Source: Runella defluvii (GTDB lineage Bacteria; Bacteroidota; Bacteroidia; Cytophagales; Spirosomataceae). Taken from it: a DNA stretch of 64,000 nt. The notes under the pieces are model-generated. The model had not been told where the DNA came from. It worked only from the letters and a program-made list of their open reading frames with translations, and made no database searches. Each line of letters opens with the position of its first letter. The first letter of the stretch is position 1. The position numbers were made by a program, and so were the translations under genes. Shown here one piece after another: positions 53,339-62,447 of this stretch. The stretch is from assembly GCF_014195535.1 (NCBI RefSeq), contig NZ_JACIBY010000002.1, forward strand, positions 164,114 to 228,113. The letters run 5' to 3'.

Positions 53339-55606
53339 CTAAAGTGTTAGCCAATAATTGAGTTTAAACACAATGGCACGGCTTTTATTCCTGAAAAGCG
53401 GGTCGGTGTAGTAGTTGTCGGTGTAAACCAAGAAAAAGTCGGACATGGGTTTGTACCGCCACTGCAAACGACTGTTGACGTTGAAGTTGTTGCGTTGGGT
53501 GTTAAACTGTAAAAACGTTGTCCAAAACAGTTTCGTAGAGAAATTGATTTCCACCCTTGGGCTAACCAACAACAAACGGTCGCTACCGTATAACGTGGGC
53601 AATTTGATGTCGTTTTGCTCAAAATTCATCGAAAAATTCCCCCAAGGCTGGGCGCGGTACGTCATTTCGAGCGAATACTGCTGGAGCGTGCCGTTGTAAA
53701 ACCCTCCTGCGCGTACTGCCGCCGTAAAGTAGAACTTCTTCCGATAATCGGAGCTGTAGGTGGCATTGACCTGATTAAATACGTACCTACTCGACGGTAG
53801 CGCGTGGTCGCTGTCGGTAAATGAAAACGGGAAAAGCGCCCATACGTCGTTGTGGTCAAAACGTAAACCAAACGAACTCGCATTCTGAAACTGAACGTCG
53901 TAAGTTAAGCCCAAAGTGTATTCGTTGAGCGTTCCGTTGGGGTTCCACACAAAGAAATTTTCAGCCCCAAACGCGTGATTATTGACTTTGCTGTCTTTGG
54001 GACGAATATTAAACTGCGTTTCACTATACACTTGGTGAAACCCTAAACGAATGGTCGTGTCTGACTGGATTTTTCCAAAGCGGTCAACAATATAAGTCGG
54101 GTTTTCGAGGCGATTGATAAAACCCATGTCGGCGTAGTAATTGCTCCCAATGCCAAAATAATCGACAAAAAAACTAACCGTACGCCCAAAATATCCTGCC
54201 CCAAATTGCTTGGCCGTGTTGTCGTTCGTAACGGTGGGTTTTTGCGACCAATGGTAGCCCGTCCACACGTTCAAATCACCTTTGGTATTGGAGTAATTAA
54301 ATTCCAACCCTTGATTTCGTCCATACTCCCCCATCGGGTTTTGCAAGCGCTCGTTTTCGGTCATAAAACCCTGACGGTTCAACACGTAGCCCTTGACCAG
54401 TGAGCGTTTTAGTACTTTTCGGTTGAACGAAAAAGCCGTAAAATTTTGGGCGGGGTCTTCCCCTTTAGCCGCCGTTTGCATCGACATAAGGCCAACGCGC
54501 CAGTTTTTATCTAAATTGCCACTCAAACGCGCTCCTGCCAAAATCGGTAGCGGCTGGGCATTGCGGTCGAGCCCGATGGCACGCGAAAAAAAAGGCCGAA
54601 AGGGAGGAATACCGTAATTGCCAAAAAGGTCAGCATTTTCGAGAAAAAACGTCCGTCGTTCGGGAAAGAAAATGTTGAAACGCGTCAAATTTGTGACTTG
54701 TCGATCGACTTCTACTTGCGAAAAATCAGGATTGACCGTCAAATCAAGATTGAGCGAAGGCGTCACCGACAACTTGGCATCCAAACCGCCGTTGAAAGTA
54801 CCTTTGGTGGGCGTGCCTGCCACGTGGTCGTGGGAAGTACCACCCGTAATGTAGGGCACAATCGACGCATTACCTTTGACCGCAGGCGGAGGTGTTTCCC
54901 AATTAAGCGCCGCAGTATAGCCTAAATCGTATCCGTTGAAATTGACGGGAATAAACGTCCAAGTCGAAAATTGGTTGTTTTTAAGGTCATTACGCTCAAA
55001 ATTGACGCCCCATTTGGTCTTTTTAGGGTCGTAGCGAAGGGTTTTGAAAGGAATCGCCATTTCGACCGTCCAGTAGGTAGGATAGACTTTGGTTTGCGAA
55101 TACCATTTATTGTCCCAGCTTCCCGTCATTTCCTCCGTTTGAAACGCCAATAAGTCTTCAAACTGCGCATTGGCTACACTTACCCCAAAAAAGAACCCGT
55201 TGGTGCGCTCATTGATGGGATCTAAAATGATACCAAAAGCATCGGAGCTCCAGTAGTCACCGTCGCGTTTGAGGGTTTGAATGACGTGCTTATTGGTATC
55301 GCGACAGACGGCCGCCACGTACAAAAACTTGTCATCAAAAGTCATCCGTACCTCGGTGTCGCGCTTGATAGGGACGTTGTCTTGGGGCCAATGGGGGGCA
55401 AAATTTTTGGAAATTTCTAGCCCTTGCCACGCAGGATCTGATAAATCACCGTCGATTTTTATGTCCCCTTTGGCTTTACGGATGACGTGCTGGTATTTTT
55501 CTTGATACGCAGCACCGCCGATGGCCGTGGATTTTTCTTGGGCATTACTAGCAAAACTTGAAAGAAGAATAGCTGCGAGATAAAGAGTAGATTTTTGGAA
55601 ATACAT
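53339..55606 (-). CDS. Outer-membrane protein with CBM9-like and DUF5916 domains
   Basis: 755 residues from the ATG at 55606 (an in-frame TTG at 55633 adds nine residues ahead of a good signal peptide, which ends SNAQ). Residues about 45-215 form a carbohydrate-binding family 9-like sandwich (IKIDGDLSDPAWQG; FDDKFLYVAAVCRD; VEMAIPFKTLRYDP). The remaining 540 residues belong to the DUF5916 barrel-like domain: LNLDLTVNPDFSQVEVDRQVTNLTRFNIFFPERRTFFLENADLF is its signature, followed by alternating aromatic strands and a C-terminal FKLNYWLTL. It is probably a beta-barrel protein of the outer membrane with a substrate-binding front domain. Function unknown. Confidence 0.88.
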   Translation of the reverse strand: MYFQKSTLYLAAILLSSFASNAQEKSTAIGGAAYQEKYQHVIRKAKGDIKIDGDLSDPAWQGLEISKNFAPHWPQDNVPIKRDTEVRMTFDDKFLYVAAVCRDTNKHVIQTLKRDGDYWSSDAFGIILDPINERTNGFFFGVSVANAQFEDLLAFQTEEMTGSWDNKWYSQTKVYPTYWTVEMAIPFKTLRYDPKKTKWGVNFERNDLKNNQFSTWTFIPVNFNGYDLGYTAALNWETPPPAVKGNASIVPYITGGTSHDHVAGTPTKGTFNGGLDAKLSVTPSLNLDLTVNPDFSQVEVDRQVTNLTRFNIFFPERRTFFLENADLFGNYGIPPFRPFFSRAIGLDRNAQPLPILAGARLSGNLDKNWRVGLMSMQTAAKGEDPAQNFTAFSFNRKVLKRSLVKGYVLNRQGFMTENERLQNPMGEYGRNQGLEFNYSNTKGDLNVWTGYHWSQKPTVTNDNTAKQFGAGYFGRTVSFFVDYFGIGSNYYADMGFINRLENPTYIVDRFGKIQSDTTIRLGFHQVYSETQFNIRPKDSKVNNHAFGAENFFVWNPNGTLNEYTLGLTYDVQFQNASSFGLRFDHNDVWALFPFSFTDSDHALPSSRYVFNQVNATYSSDYRKKFYFTAAVRAGGFYNGTLQQYSLEMTYRAQPWGNFSMNFEQNDIKLPTLYGSDRLLLVSPRVEINFSTKLFWTTFLQFNTQRNNFNVNSRLQWRYKPMSDFFLVYTDNYYTDPLFRNKSRAIVFKLNYWLTL

Positions 55607-55804
55607 AGATAGAGATAACGGCTGTTGAAACAAAACACAAAGGTATCTTATCTAATTGGGTAAACAGACTAACTACTACGTAAATGGTAAAAAAACAGTT
55701 ACCAACCGTCGTTTTTGTCGAATGATAGTTTAATTTACGTTTTTGGTTTTGTGCGACTTATGAAGTAAGTTTGAGTAAATATAAATACTTTCTCTACCAG
55801 CTTT

Positions 55805-56245
55805 ATGATACGTATTTTTACCACGGGTGTCGCTACGCTTGGCCTCATTGTGGGGCTTTTAGTTCAGACTTCCGCCCAAAGTCTTCCGAGTCCTTCTACT
55901 TTGTTTAAACGTCAGGTAACGTTTGGGGCAGGGGGCGGATTTGCGGGAACAACGCGCAGCTTCGTCCTGCACGAAAACGGAGATTTATGGGTGCGTGAAC
56001 GGGCCACTGATTCGCTCAAATTGCACAAGACTCTCAGCGACAAACAAACAAAACAATTTTTCCAGTCGGCTGACCAGCTCCAGTTGGACAAGTATAAGTT
56101 CAATAGCCCTGGCAATGTTTACTACTTTATTGAGTACAATAACCCCAAAAAGAGGTTGAAAGAAAAAGTGACGTGGGGAGATTCCAAACGCAAAGTTTCA
56201 ACCTATGTACAACGCTTCTATAATCAGCTCATAAAAACGACCTAA
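55805..56245 (+). CDS. Emfourin-like M4 protease inhibitor with signal peptide
   Basis: 146 residues. The first 25 residues form a signal peptide (hydrophobic core, cut near TSAQ). The mature part carries the GGGFAGTTRSF segment near its start and a C-terminal half ending VYYFIEYNNPKK...VSTYVQRFYNQL. This order (GGFAG motif, a helix, then a Y-x-hydrophobic strand and a final helix) is what I know of emfourin, the proteinaceous inhibitor of protealysin-type M4 proteases. The decisive context is that an M4 protease gene starts 12 nt after its stop. Known emfourins are cytoplasmic; this one appears to be exported along with its protease. The family call rests on a short motif plus position, so moderate confidence. 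Confidence 0.6.
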   Translation: MIRIFTTGVATLGLIVGLLVQTSAQSLPSPSTLFKRQVTFGAGGGFAGTTRSFVLHENGDLWVRERATDSLKLHKTLSDKQTKQFFQSADQLQLDKYKFNSPGNVYYFIEYNNPKKRLKEKVTWGDSKRKVSTYVQRFYNQLIKTT

Positions 56246-56257
56246 ACTTCGTACCCC

Positions 56258-59200
56258 ATGAAAAAATATCTATGCACGTTCGCTTGTTTGGGAGGGCTGA
56301 TTTTTTCGGCAAGCGCCCAAACGAACTTAAAACAACCGTCACGAACTTCTGTGACAACCACCGACGAGCTGGCGCGTAAGCTAGGTGCCCAGGATGTGGA
56401 CAATTCGATGTATTTACGAAATACTAACCCCATCGAAAAGGCGGTCATCGACGGTAGTGCAAGCCAACTAAATGAGTTCACGGCACTACGTGAAGGAATT
56501 CGGGTAGTCAAAGACCCTGCAACGGGTTTGCCCATTTATATCGAAGGCCGCCCGAAAACGATGCTGAAATCGGCGCGAAAGGCAAGCACATCGGCCGAAG
56601 CCAAAGCGTTTGATTACTTGTCGTCGGTCAAAGGATTATTGCGCATAGAAAATCCTGACCAACAATTTGAATTAAAACAAATTGATACCGATGAGTTGGG
56701 ACAAAGCCACCTTCGTTTACAACAATTTCACAAAGGTGTGCCTGTATATGGCGGCGAGGTAGTGCTTCATACCAACCGCGACGAAGTAACGACGCTCAAC
56801 GGTAAGTTTTTTCCAACACCTACCTTGGCAAATACCGTGGCAAACCTAACCCTGCAAGCCGCCGAAAAAGTGGCTTTAGACGAACTAGCCAAAACAACGG
56901 TAGTGCGCACCATGACCTTTGGCGAGAAAAAGCTATTGCAGTACGACAAGCCCAAAACTGAGCTTTTTGTCTATCATCATGCTGACCAAACAACACACCT
57001 CACCTACCGCATTGAAATCCACCCCAACTTCTTGGAACATTGGGTGTGTTTTGTTGATGCGCACACGGGAGAAGTCTTGAAAAAATACAATAACCTATGC
57101 TCGCTTGATGGCCCAGTAAAAGCGACCGCTTCTGACCTTAATAACGTCAGTCGGTCGATTGATGCATATTTGCACCAAAACCGTTATTATTTATTGGATG
57201 CAAGTCGGATTAGCCCCGACGGTAAAGCCATGTTTAAAGCCTCACTTTCGTCCTTGCCCGACAGTCCGATTGGAGGTATATTGACCATCGACGCGCAAAA
57301 CTCATCCATCGATAATGAAAACCTCAACTTAGCTCACATTACTTCTTCCAACAATTCGTGGAATAACAAAACGGCGATATCGGCGCATTTCAATGCCGCT
57401 ACAGCGTTTGAGTATTTTAAGACGGTTCATAAACGAAATTCTATTGACGGAAAAGGCGGAACGATTATTTCTATCATCAACATGAACGACGAAAAAGGCG
57501 CCATGGACAATGCCTTTTGGAGTGATAAGCTGATGGTGTATGGCAACGGAAAATCGGCGTTTAAGCCACTGGCGGGCGGACTTGACGTAGCGGCGCACGA
57601 AATGACGCACGGCGTGATTCAAAATTCCGCCAATTTGGAATACGAGTCGCAATCGGGGGCTATCAATGAATCGATGGCCGATGTATTTGCCACGATGGTG
57701 GATCGCCGCAACTGGACGATTGGGGAGGATGTAGTGCGGACAACCGTTTATACCTCAGGTGCTTTACGCGATTTGGCCAACCCCAACCAAGGCGGAACGC
57801 GTGACAACGGCTACCAGCCCAAAAACATGAACGAGTACTACACAGGCACGGAAGACAACGGCGGCGTACACATCAACTCGGGGATTCCCAACTGGGCCTT
57901 TTTCAAATTTGCCTCCGCTACCTCGCGCGAAAAAGCTGAACAGGTTTATTACCGTGCCCTCACGCTCTACCTGACTCGTTTGTCACGTTTTATTGATTTA
58001 CGTCTGGCGGTGGTCAAGGCGGCTACCGATTTGTACGGCGCCTCTAGCGCGGAAGTCTCGGCCGCCAAAGCTGCTTTTGACGCCGTAGGGATTACCGATG
58101 CAGGAAGCAATTCATCGACGCCTACCAACCAAACACTCCCTACCAATCCAGGCGAAGACTTTTTGTTGATGTATGCTACGGGCGATAAAAAACTGTACAA
58201 CGCACCCGTCAATTTATCGAAATTTACTCCTTTGGTAACAGCAGCCATTGCCCACAAACCAAGCGTAACCGACGATGGGAAGTTTGCTTACTACGTAACC
58301 ACCAACGATAAGTTTATCAAAGCCATTAATTTACAGGGAACCGTAACAGAAACGGTGATTTCGAACGAGGCGATTTGGGAAAACGTAGCCGTTTCCAAAA
58401 ATGGAGAAGCATTGGCCGCCATTACGGTAAACCAAGACAAATCCCTTTGGATATACAGCTATACCAAAAAAGCGTGGAAGAAGTTTACCCTTTACAACCC
58501 CACTTCCGCCCAAAACGTCCAAAGTTCACAAGTAAAATACGCTGATTCGTTTGAGTGGGACGCCACGGGCGAATACATCATTTACGATGCCTACAACGAA
58601 CTAGCCACGGCGGGTATCGCGGCGGGCACCAACAGCGGAAAAATTGGCTATTGGGACGTAGGAATTATCAAAGTGTGGGACAATGCCAAAAGCGATTTTG
58701 GCCCAGGAACCATCAATAAGCTTATTTCTAACCTCGAAAAAGGGGAAAGTATCGGGAATCCGACGTTTGCTAAAAATAGCCCAAACATTGTCGCGTTTGA
58801 CTACATTGACCCCGACGGCAATAATTACATCATTGGAGCGAACATCGACCGTGGTGAACTCGCGGGTATCGTCGAAAATAATACCATTGGGTATCCTGAA
58901 TACTCTAAAACCGACGTCAAAATGATATTTAATACCCTCACTAGCGGGCGCGACGATGTGGGAATTATTGACTTAAATACCGACAAAATTAGCCCAAAAG
59001 GAAGTTCTACCTCCTTTGTCAGAAATGCCAAATGGATGGTGTGGTATGGCGTAGGAACGCGTACTTTACCGAAAAAACAAAACCAGACAATCAATGTTTC
59101 GTCGGTAGCTGATAGGACGACCAAAGATACGCCGTTTGGTATCAGCGCGACGGCGACCTCTCAGCTACCCGTCGGGTTTAGCTTGGTGTCGGGGCCTGCG

Positions 59201-59596
59201 GAGCTTTCGGGAAGTACGGTGATATTGACAGGAACAACGGGAACCGTGCAGATTGTGGCCTACCAAACGGGAAATTCGGCATTTTATGCCGCCCCCAACG
59301 TCACTATTTCGTTCCGCGTAAACCCCGCCCCTGTGATTTTATCGGTACCTACGACCACAACGCAAGTCATAGCATATCCGAACCCAACGATGAATTTGTT
59401 GACGATAAAAGTGCCTAGCAATGTCGTCATTGAGGACATTCGGATGACGACTACCAACGGAATGACCCTGCTCAATCAAACACCGCGTAGCAATAATGCT
59501 CAGGTGGACATGAGTCAATTCTCACAAGGCACGTATTTGTTGCACATCAAAACCAACGAAGGCACCGAAACACAAAAAGTAATTAAACAGAATTAA
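56258..59596 (+). CDS. M4 (thermolysin-like) metalloprotease with T9SS C-terminal sorting domain
   Basis: 1112 residues. Signal peptide (1-21, ending ASAQ), FTP and PepSY propeptide region (about 60-280), M4 catalytic domain, then accessory domains. The zinc site is H447-E448-M-T-H451 with Glu471 in NESMAD, and the catalytic histidine His538 is in GGVHINSGIPN, all as in thermolysin. Residues about 630-945 look like a PD40/beta-propeller, about 955-1035 like a bacterial Ig-like fold, and the last 70 (IAYPNPTMNLLTI, then GTYLLHIKTNEG) are a type IX secretion sorting domain, so the enzyme should be delivered to the cell surface or medium. The inhibitor-like gene lies 12 nt upstream in the same operon. 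A hairpin pair and terminator follow. Confidence 0.95.
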   Translation: MKKYLCTFACLGGLIFSASAQTNLKQPSRTSVTTTDELARKLGAQDVDNSMYLRNTNPIEKAVIDGSASQLNEFTALREGIRVVKDPATGLPIYIEGRPKTMLKSARKASTSAEAKAFDYLSSVKGLLRIENPDQQFELKQIDTDELGQSHLRLQQFHKGVPVYGGEVVLHTNRDEVTTLNGKFFPTPTLANTVANLTLQAAEKVALDELAKTTVVRTMTFGEKKLLQYDKPKTELFVYHHADQTTHLTYRIEIHPNFLEHWVCFVDAHTGEVLKKYNNLCSLDGPVKATASDLNNVSRSIDAYLHQNRYYLLDASRISPDGKAMFKASLSSLPDSPIGGILTIDAQNSSIDNENLNLAHITSSNNSWNNKTAISAHFNAATAFEYFKTVHKRNSIDGKGGTIISIINMNDEKGAMDNAFWSDKLMVYGNGKSAFKPLAGGLDVAAHEMTHGVIQNSANLEYESQSGAINESMADVFATMVDRRNWTIGEDVVRTTVYTSGALRDLANPNQGGTRDNGYQPKNMNEYYTGTEDNGGVHINSGIPNWAFFKFASATSREKAEQVYYRALTLYLTRLSRFIDLRLAVVKAATDLYGASSAEVSAAKAAFDAVGITDAGSNSSTPTNQTLPTNPGEDFLLMYATGDKKLYNAPVNLSKFTPLVTAAIAHKPSVTDDGKFAYYVTTNDKFIKAINLQGTVTETVISNEAIWENVAVSKNGEALAAITVNQDKSLWIYSYTKKAWKKFTLYNPTSAQNVQSSQVKYADSFEWDATGEYIIYDAYNELATAGIAAGTNSGKIGYWDVGIIKVWDNAKSDFGPGTINKLISNLEKGESIGNPTFAKNSPNIVAFDYIDPDGNNYIIGANIDRGELAGIVENNTIGYPEYSKTDVKMIFNTLTSGRDDVGIIDLNTDKISPKGSSTSFVRNAKWMVWYGVGTRTLPKKQNQTINVSSVADRTTKDTPFGISATATSQLPVGFSLVSGPAELSGSTVILTGTTGTVQIVAYQTGNSAFYAAPNVTISFRVNPAPVILSVPTTTTQVIAYPNPTMNLLTIKVPSNVVIEDIRMTTTNGMTLLNQTPRSNNAQVDMSQFSQGTYLLHIKTNEGTETQKVIKQN

Positions 59597-59611
59597 AAAA
59601 ACTCTTTTCAA

Positions 59612-59660
59612 CTGAGGTTATGAGCAACCTCAGGTGCTTCTGGTTGCTCACAACCAGAAG
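59612..59660. repeat. Pair of TGAG-loop hairpins, copy 1
   Basis: Hairpin 1 (59612-59633): CTGAGGTT, loop ATGAGC, AACCTCAG. Hairpin 2 (59637-59660): CTTCTGGTTG, loop CTCA (TGAG on the other strand), CAACCAGAAG. They lie 3 nt apart just after the M4 protease gene. A second pair with the same loop occurs at 63942-63983. Confidence 0.7.
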
Positions 59661-59671
59661 AGAACCACAAC

Positions 59672-59708
59672 ACCCCGCTTCAAAAGTAATTTTTGGGACG
59701 GGGTTTTT
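59672..59708 (+). terminator. Terminator after the M4 protease gene
   Basis: ACCCCG (59672-59677) pairs with CGGGGT (59699-59704) and is followed by TTTT; a 21-nt loop. It is the last element before the TlpA-like gene. Confidence 0.5.
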
Positions 59709-59778
59709 CTTGGGCACAACTTTTTGAGAGAGAAATTTGTTGCCTTTTTGTAACACCCACATTAACAAGCTTCATACA

Positions 59779-61002
59779 ATGAAAAAAACAGTAGTTGGCC
59801 TTTTTGCCTTTTTTCTCGCACTTTCCAGCTTTTCACAAACCTCTATTCCTAAAAGTACGTGGCGGGCAGCGCTACTTCGAGGACACAACGAAGTGGTATT
59901 TGGCCTAGAAATCACGCCCAAATCCAATGGCCGCTACGAGGCCGTTGTTATCAACGGAGCCGAACGCCTACCAATGGACGAAGCCTATTTAGAAGGCGAT
60001 TCGTTGCACATTCCGATGCTCATCTTTGATTCGGATTTGGTGGTAAAAGTGGCTGGTAATCAAATGAAAGGTTCGTGGAAGAAAAACCGAAATGGCGTAT
60101 GGGTGTCGGTGTTGCCTTTCAAAGCCGATAAAGGAGAAATGTATCATTTTGCCAAAAAACCACAAGCGACTTCGCACAACGTATCGGGCAAATACGCTAC
60201 TTATTTCCAACGCCCTGAACGCAAGGATTCATCGTTTGCAGTAGGAATTTTAGAACAAAAAGGGAGCAAATTAGCGGGAACGTTTTTGACCCCAACGGGT
60301 GATTATCGCTATTTAGCGGGCGACATTGTGGGCGATAGCTTGTTTATGTCGTGCTACGATGGTTCGCACGCGTTTTTGTTTCGGGCGGCCATTTTGCCTA
60401 ATGGTAAAATCCGTGGTGGAATGTGGTCAGGTATTTCGGGGTATCAGCCGTTTACCTCTACCCGCGACGACAAAGCAGCTTTGCCTCCTCCAACGGCACT
60501 TACGTACCTAAAACCTGGGTACGAAACCCTCGATTTTTCATTTCCTGATACCAAAGGGAATAAAATCTCCCTCAAAGACGAGAAATACAAAGGCAAAGTA
60601 GTGGTACTGCAACTGTCAGGAACGTGGTGCCCCAACTGCATGGACGAAACGAAGTTTATGGTACCTTGGTACAAAAAGAACGCCTCGCGCGGGGTCGAAA
60701 TTTTAGGATTGATGTTTGAACGTTCGCCCGACATGAAAGTGTCAGGCCCCAAAATCGACTTTATGGCTAAGCGTTTTGGCGTACCCTATCCGCTCGTATT
60801 GGCAGGGACCAACGATGCCAACGCGGGACAAGCATTGCCAGCACTTAACAAAGTGGCTGGGTATCCAACCACCATTTTTATTGATAAAAAAGGCCGCGTT
60901 CGTGAAATCCATACGGGTTTCTCAGGACCTGGGACTGGCAAGTACTACGACCAATTTATCGAAGAGTTTAATGCACTGATTAGCAAACTATTGGCCGAAT
61001 AA
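59779..61002 (+). CDS. TlpA-like thiol-disulfide protein with long N-terminal domain
   Basis: 407 residues from the ATG at 59779 (MKKTVVGLFAFFLALSSFSQ, a good signal peptide); an in-frame TTG at 59737 adds 14 residues and is rejected. Residues about 25-245 form a beta-rich region of DUF4369-like type common in Bacteroidota TlpA proteins. Residues about 250-405 are a thioredoxin fold with the redox motif W-C284-P-N-C287 (GTWCPNC), unusual only in its Asn. It would act as a periplasmic reductase or oxidant in disulfide or cytochrome maturation. No cytochrome assembly gene is nearby. It stands alone. Confidence 0.88.
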   Translation: MKKTVVGLFAFFLALSSFSQTSIPKSTWRAALLRGHNEVVFGLEITPKSNGRYEAVVINGAERLPMDEAYLEGDSLHIPMLIFDSDLVVKVAGNQMKGSWKKNRNGVWVSVLPFKADKGEMYHFAKKPQATSHNVSGKYATYFQRPERKDSSFAVGILEQKGSKLAGTFLTPTGDYRYLAGDIVGDSLFMSCYDGSHAFLFRAAILPNGKIRGGMWSGISGYQPFTSTRDDKAALPPPTALTYLKPGYETLDFSFPDTKGNKISLKDEKYKGKVVVLQLSGTWCPNCMDETKFMVPWYKKNASRGVEILGLMFERSPDMKVSGPKIDFMAKRFGVPYPLVLAGTNDANAGQALPALNKVAGYPTTIFIDKKGRVREIHTGFSGPGTGKYYDQFIEEFNALISKLLAE

Positions 61003-61120
61003 TTGAAAAGCATAGATTGCTGAAGTGCATCCACCCTCAAACCCCATGCCACATCGGCGAACCGACTTTAGGTGTGGGGTTAAATTGAATTTCGCCAGTA
61101 AATAGCTACCAGTATAATTA

Positions 61121-61136
61121 ACGGTTAACAAATAAC
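61121..61136 (-). repeat. GTTATTTGTTAACCGT dispersed repeat, copy 2
   Basis: On the plus strand it reads ACGGTTAACAAATAAC, the exact complement of 20288-20303. It lies in the 165-nt gap before the MFS gene. The gap also holds an AACCCCA/TGGGGTT inverted pair (61040-61046 and 61075-61081). Confidence 0.5.
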
Positions 61137-61167
61137 GATTAACTGTGCCTAAGCACGTAACAGCCTA

Positions 61168-62367
61168 GTGTCTCAAAAAGAAAAATTGCTCCTGTTTGTG
61201 TTGGCGTGTTTGAATTTCACGCACATCATGGACTTTATGATAATGATGCCGCTTGGCCCACAGCTTATGCGGTATTTTTCCATCTCACCGCAAGAGTTTG
61301 CGCTGTTGGTATCTGCCTATAGTTTTAGCGCGGGCTTATCGGGTTTTATGGTAGCATTCATTGCCGACCGTTTCCCGCGCAAACAAATCATGCTTACGGC
61401 CTACATCGGGTTTGTCGTCGGGACGCTGGCTTGTGCCATGGCGCCCACGTTTTGGCTATTAATAGCCGCCCGAACGCTGGCAGGCGTATTTGGAGGCGTA
61501 CTTGGCGCACAAGTGATGTCCATTGTCGGCGATGTGTTTGAGTACGAACGCCGTGCGAGTGCGATGGGCGTCGTGATGACGGCTTTTTCGGTCGCATCAG
61601 TCGTGGGAGTTCCGTTGGGATTATACCTAGCGACGGAGTTTAGCTGGCATGCCCCTTTTTGGTTTGTGGGAATACTTGGAGTAGCCGTAATTGGATTGAT
61701 ATGGATGTACGTACCACAACTGGATGGCCATTTGAAAGAACGTACCCAAACGAAACACCACCCGTTGGAAGCGGTAACGCATATTTTACAGGATTCCAAT
61801 CAGTTGCGCGCGTTGTTGTTGACGAGCGTGATTATGCTGGGGCACTTCAGCATCATTCCGTTTATTTCGCCTTACTTGACCATCAATGCGGGTTTTGGTG
61901 AAAACCAACTGTACTTGATTTACGCAGTAGGCGGAGCCTTGACACTCTTTACTTCTCCCCAAGTGGGAAAACTTGCTGACCGCAAAGGGAAATACCCCGT
62001 TTTTGTGGTGTTTGCGCTGTTATCGACCTTACCGATGTGGCTCATTACCAACATGTGGACCAATAGCCTCGTGATTGTGTTGGGTACGGCCGCCATCTTC
62101 TTTGTTTTTTCAAACGGACGTTTAGTGCCTACGCAAGCGATGACGTCGTCGGTGGTGTTACCGCAGCATCGGGGGAGTTTTATGGCGATTAATTCTTCAT
62201 TGCAGCTATTAATGCAGGCCGTAGCGGTGTATTTGGCTGGCATTGTCATTCAGAAAGCTCCCGACGGGAAACTACTGCATTACGACTGGGTAGGCTACGG
62301 GGCAATGATTCTCATCACGTTAAGTATCTTCATCGCCCGCAGGGTCAAGCCTGTGGAGGCAGTGTAA
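61168..62367 (+). CDS. MFS transporter (DHA1/AraJ-type efflux or sugar exporter)
   Basis: 399 residues starting with GTG (MSQKEKLLLFVLACLNFTHIMDFMIMMPLGPQL). There is no ATG before the conserved first helix, so GTG is the only sensible start. Twelve helices are present, with the DRFPRKQIM loop between helices 2 and 3 (motif A) and the antiporter-like GVVMTAFSVASVVGVPLGLYL motif C in helix 5. It belongs to the drug:proton antiporter 1 branch, whose members export drugs, sugars or metabolites. Single gene; substrate unknown. Confidence 0.88.
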   Translation: MSQKEKLLLFVLACLNFTHIMDFMIMMPLGPQLMRYFSISPQEFALLVSAYSFSAGLSGFMVAFIADRFPRKQIMLTAYIGFVVGTLACAMAPTFWLLIAARTLAGVFGGVLGAQVMSIVGDVFEYERRASAMGVVMTAFSVASVVGVPLGLYLATEFSWHAPFWFVGILGVAVIGLIWMYVPQLDGHLKERTQTKHHPLEAVTHILQDSNQLRALLLTSVIMLGHFSIIPFISPYLTINAGFGENQLYLIYAVGGALTLFTSPQVGKLADRKGKYPVFVVFALLSTLPMWLITNMWTNSLVIVLGTAAIFFVFSNGRLVPTQAMTSSVVLPQHRGSFMAINSSLQLLMQAVAVYLAGIVIQKAPDGKLLHYDWVGYGAMILITLSIFIARRVKPVEAV

Positions 62368-62372
62368 GGGAG

Positions 62373-62441
62373 TGTCGAGGGGAGAATGTAGAGTGTCGAA
62401 TAAGTGGATTCAATTCGACACTCTGCACTCTACCCTCGACA
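62373..62441. repeat. Nested inverted repeat between convergent MFS and oxidoreductase genes
   Basis: Outer arms TGTCGAGGG (62373-62381) and CCCTCGACA (62433-62441). Inner arms AGAGTGTCGAAT (62390-62401) and ATTCGACACTCT (62413-62424). GAGTGTCGA also occurs as a direct repeat (62370 and 62391). The gap is 80 nt in total. It may serve as a bidirectional transcription stop, but there is no T run. Confidence 0.6.
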
Positions 62442-62447
62442 TTATTC

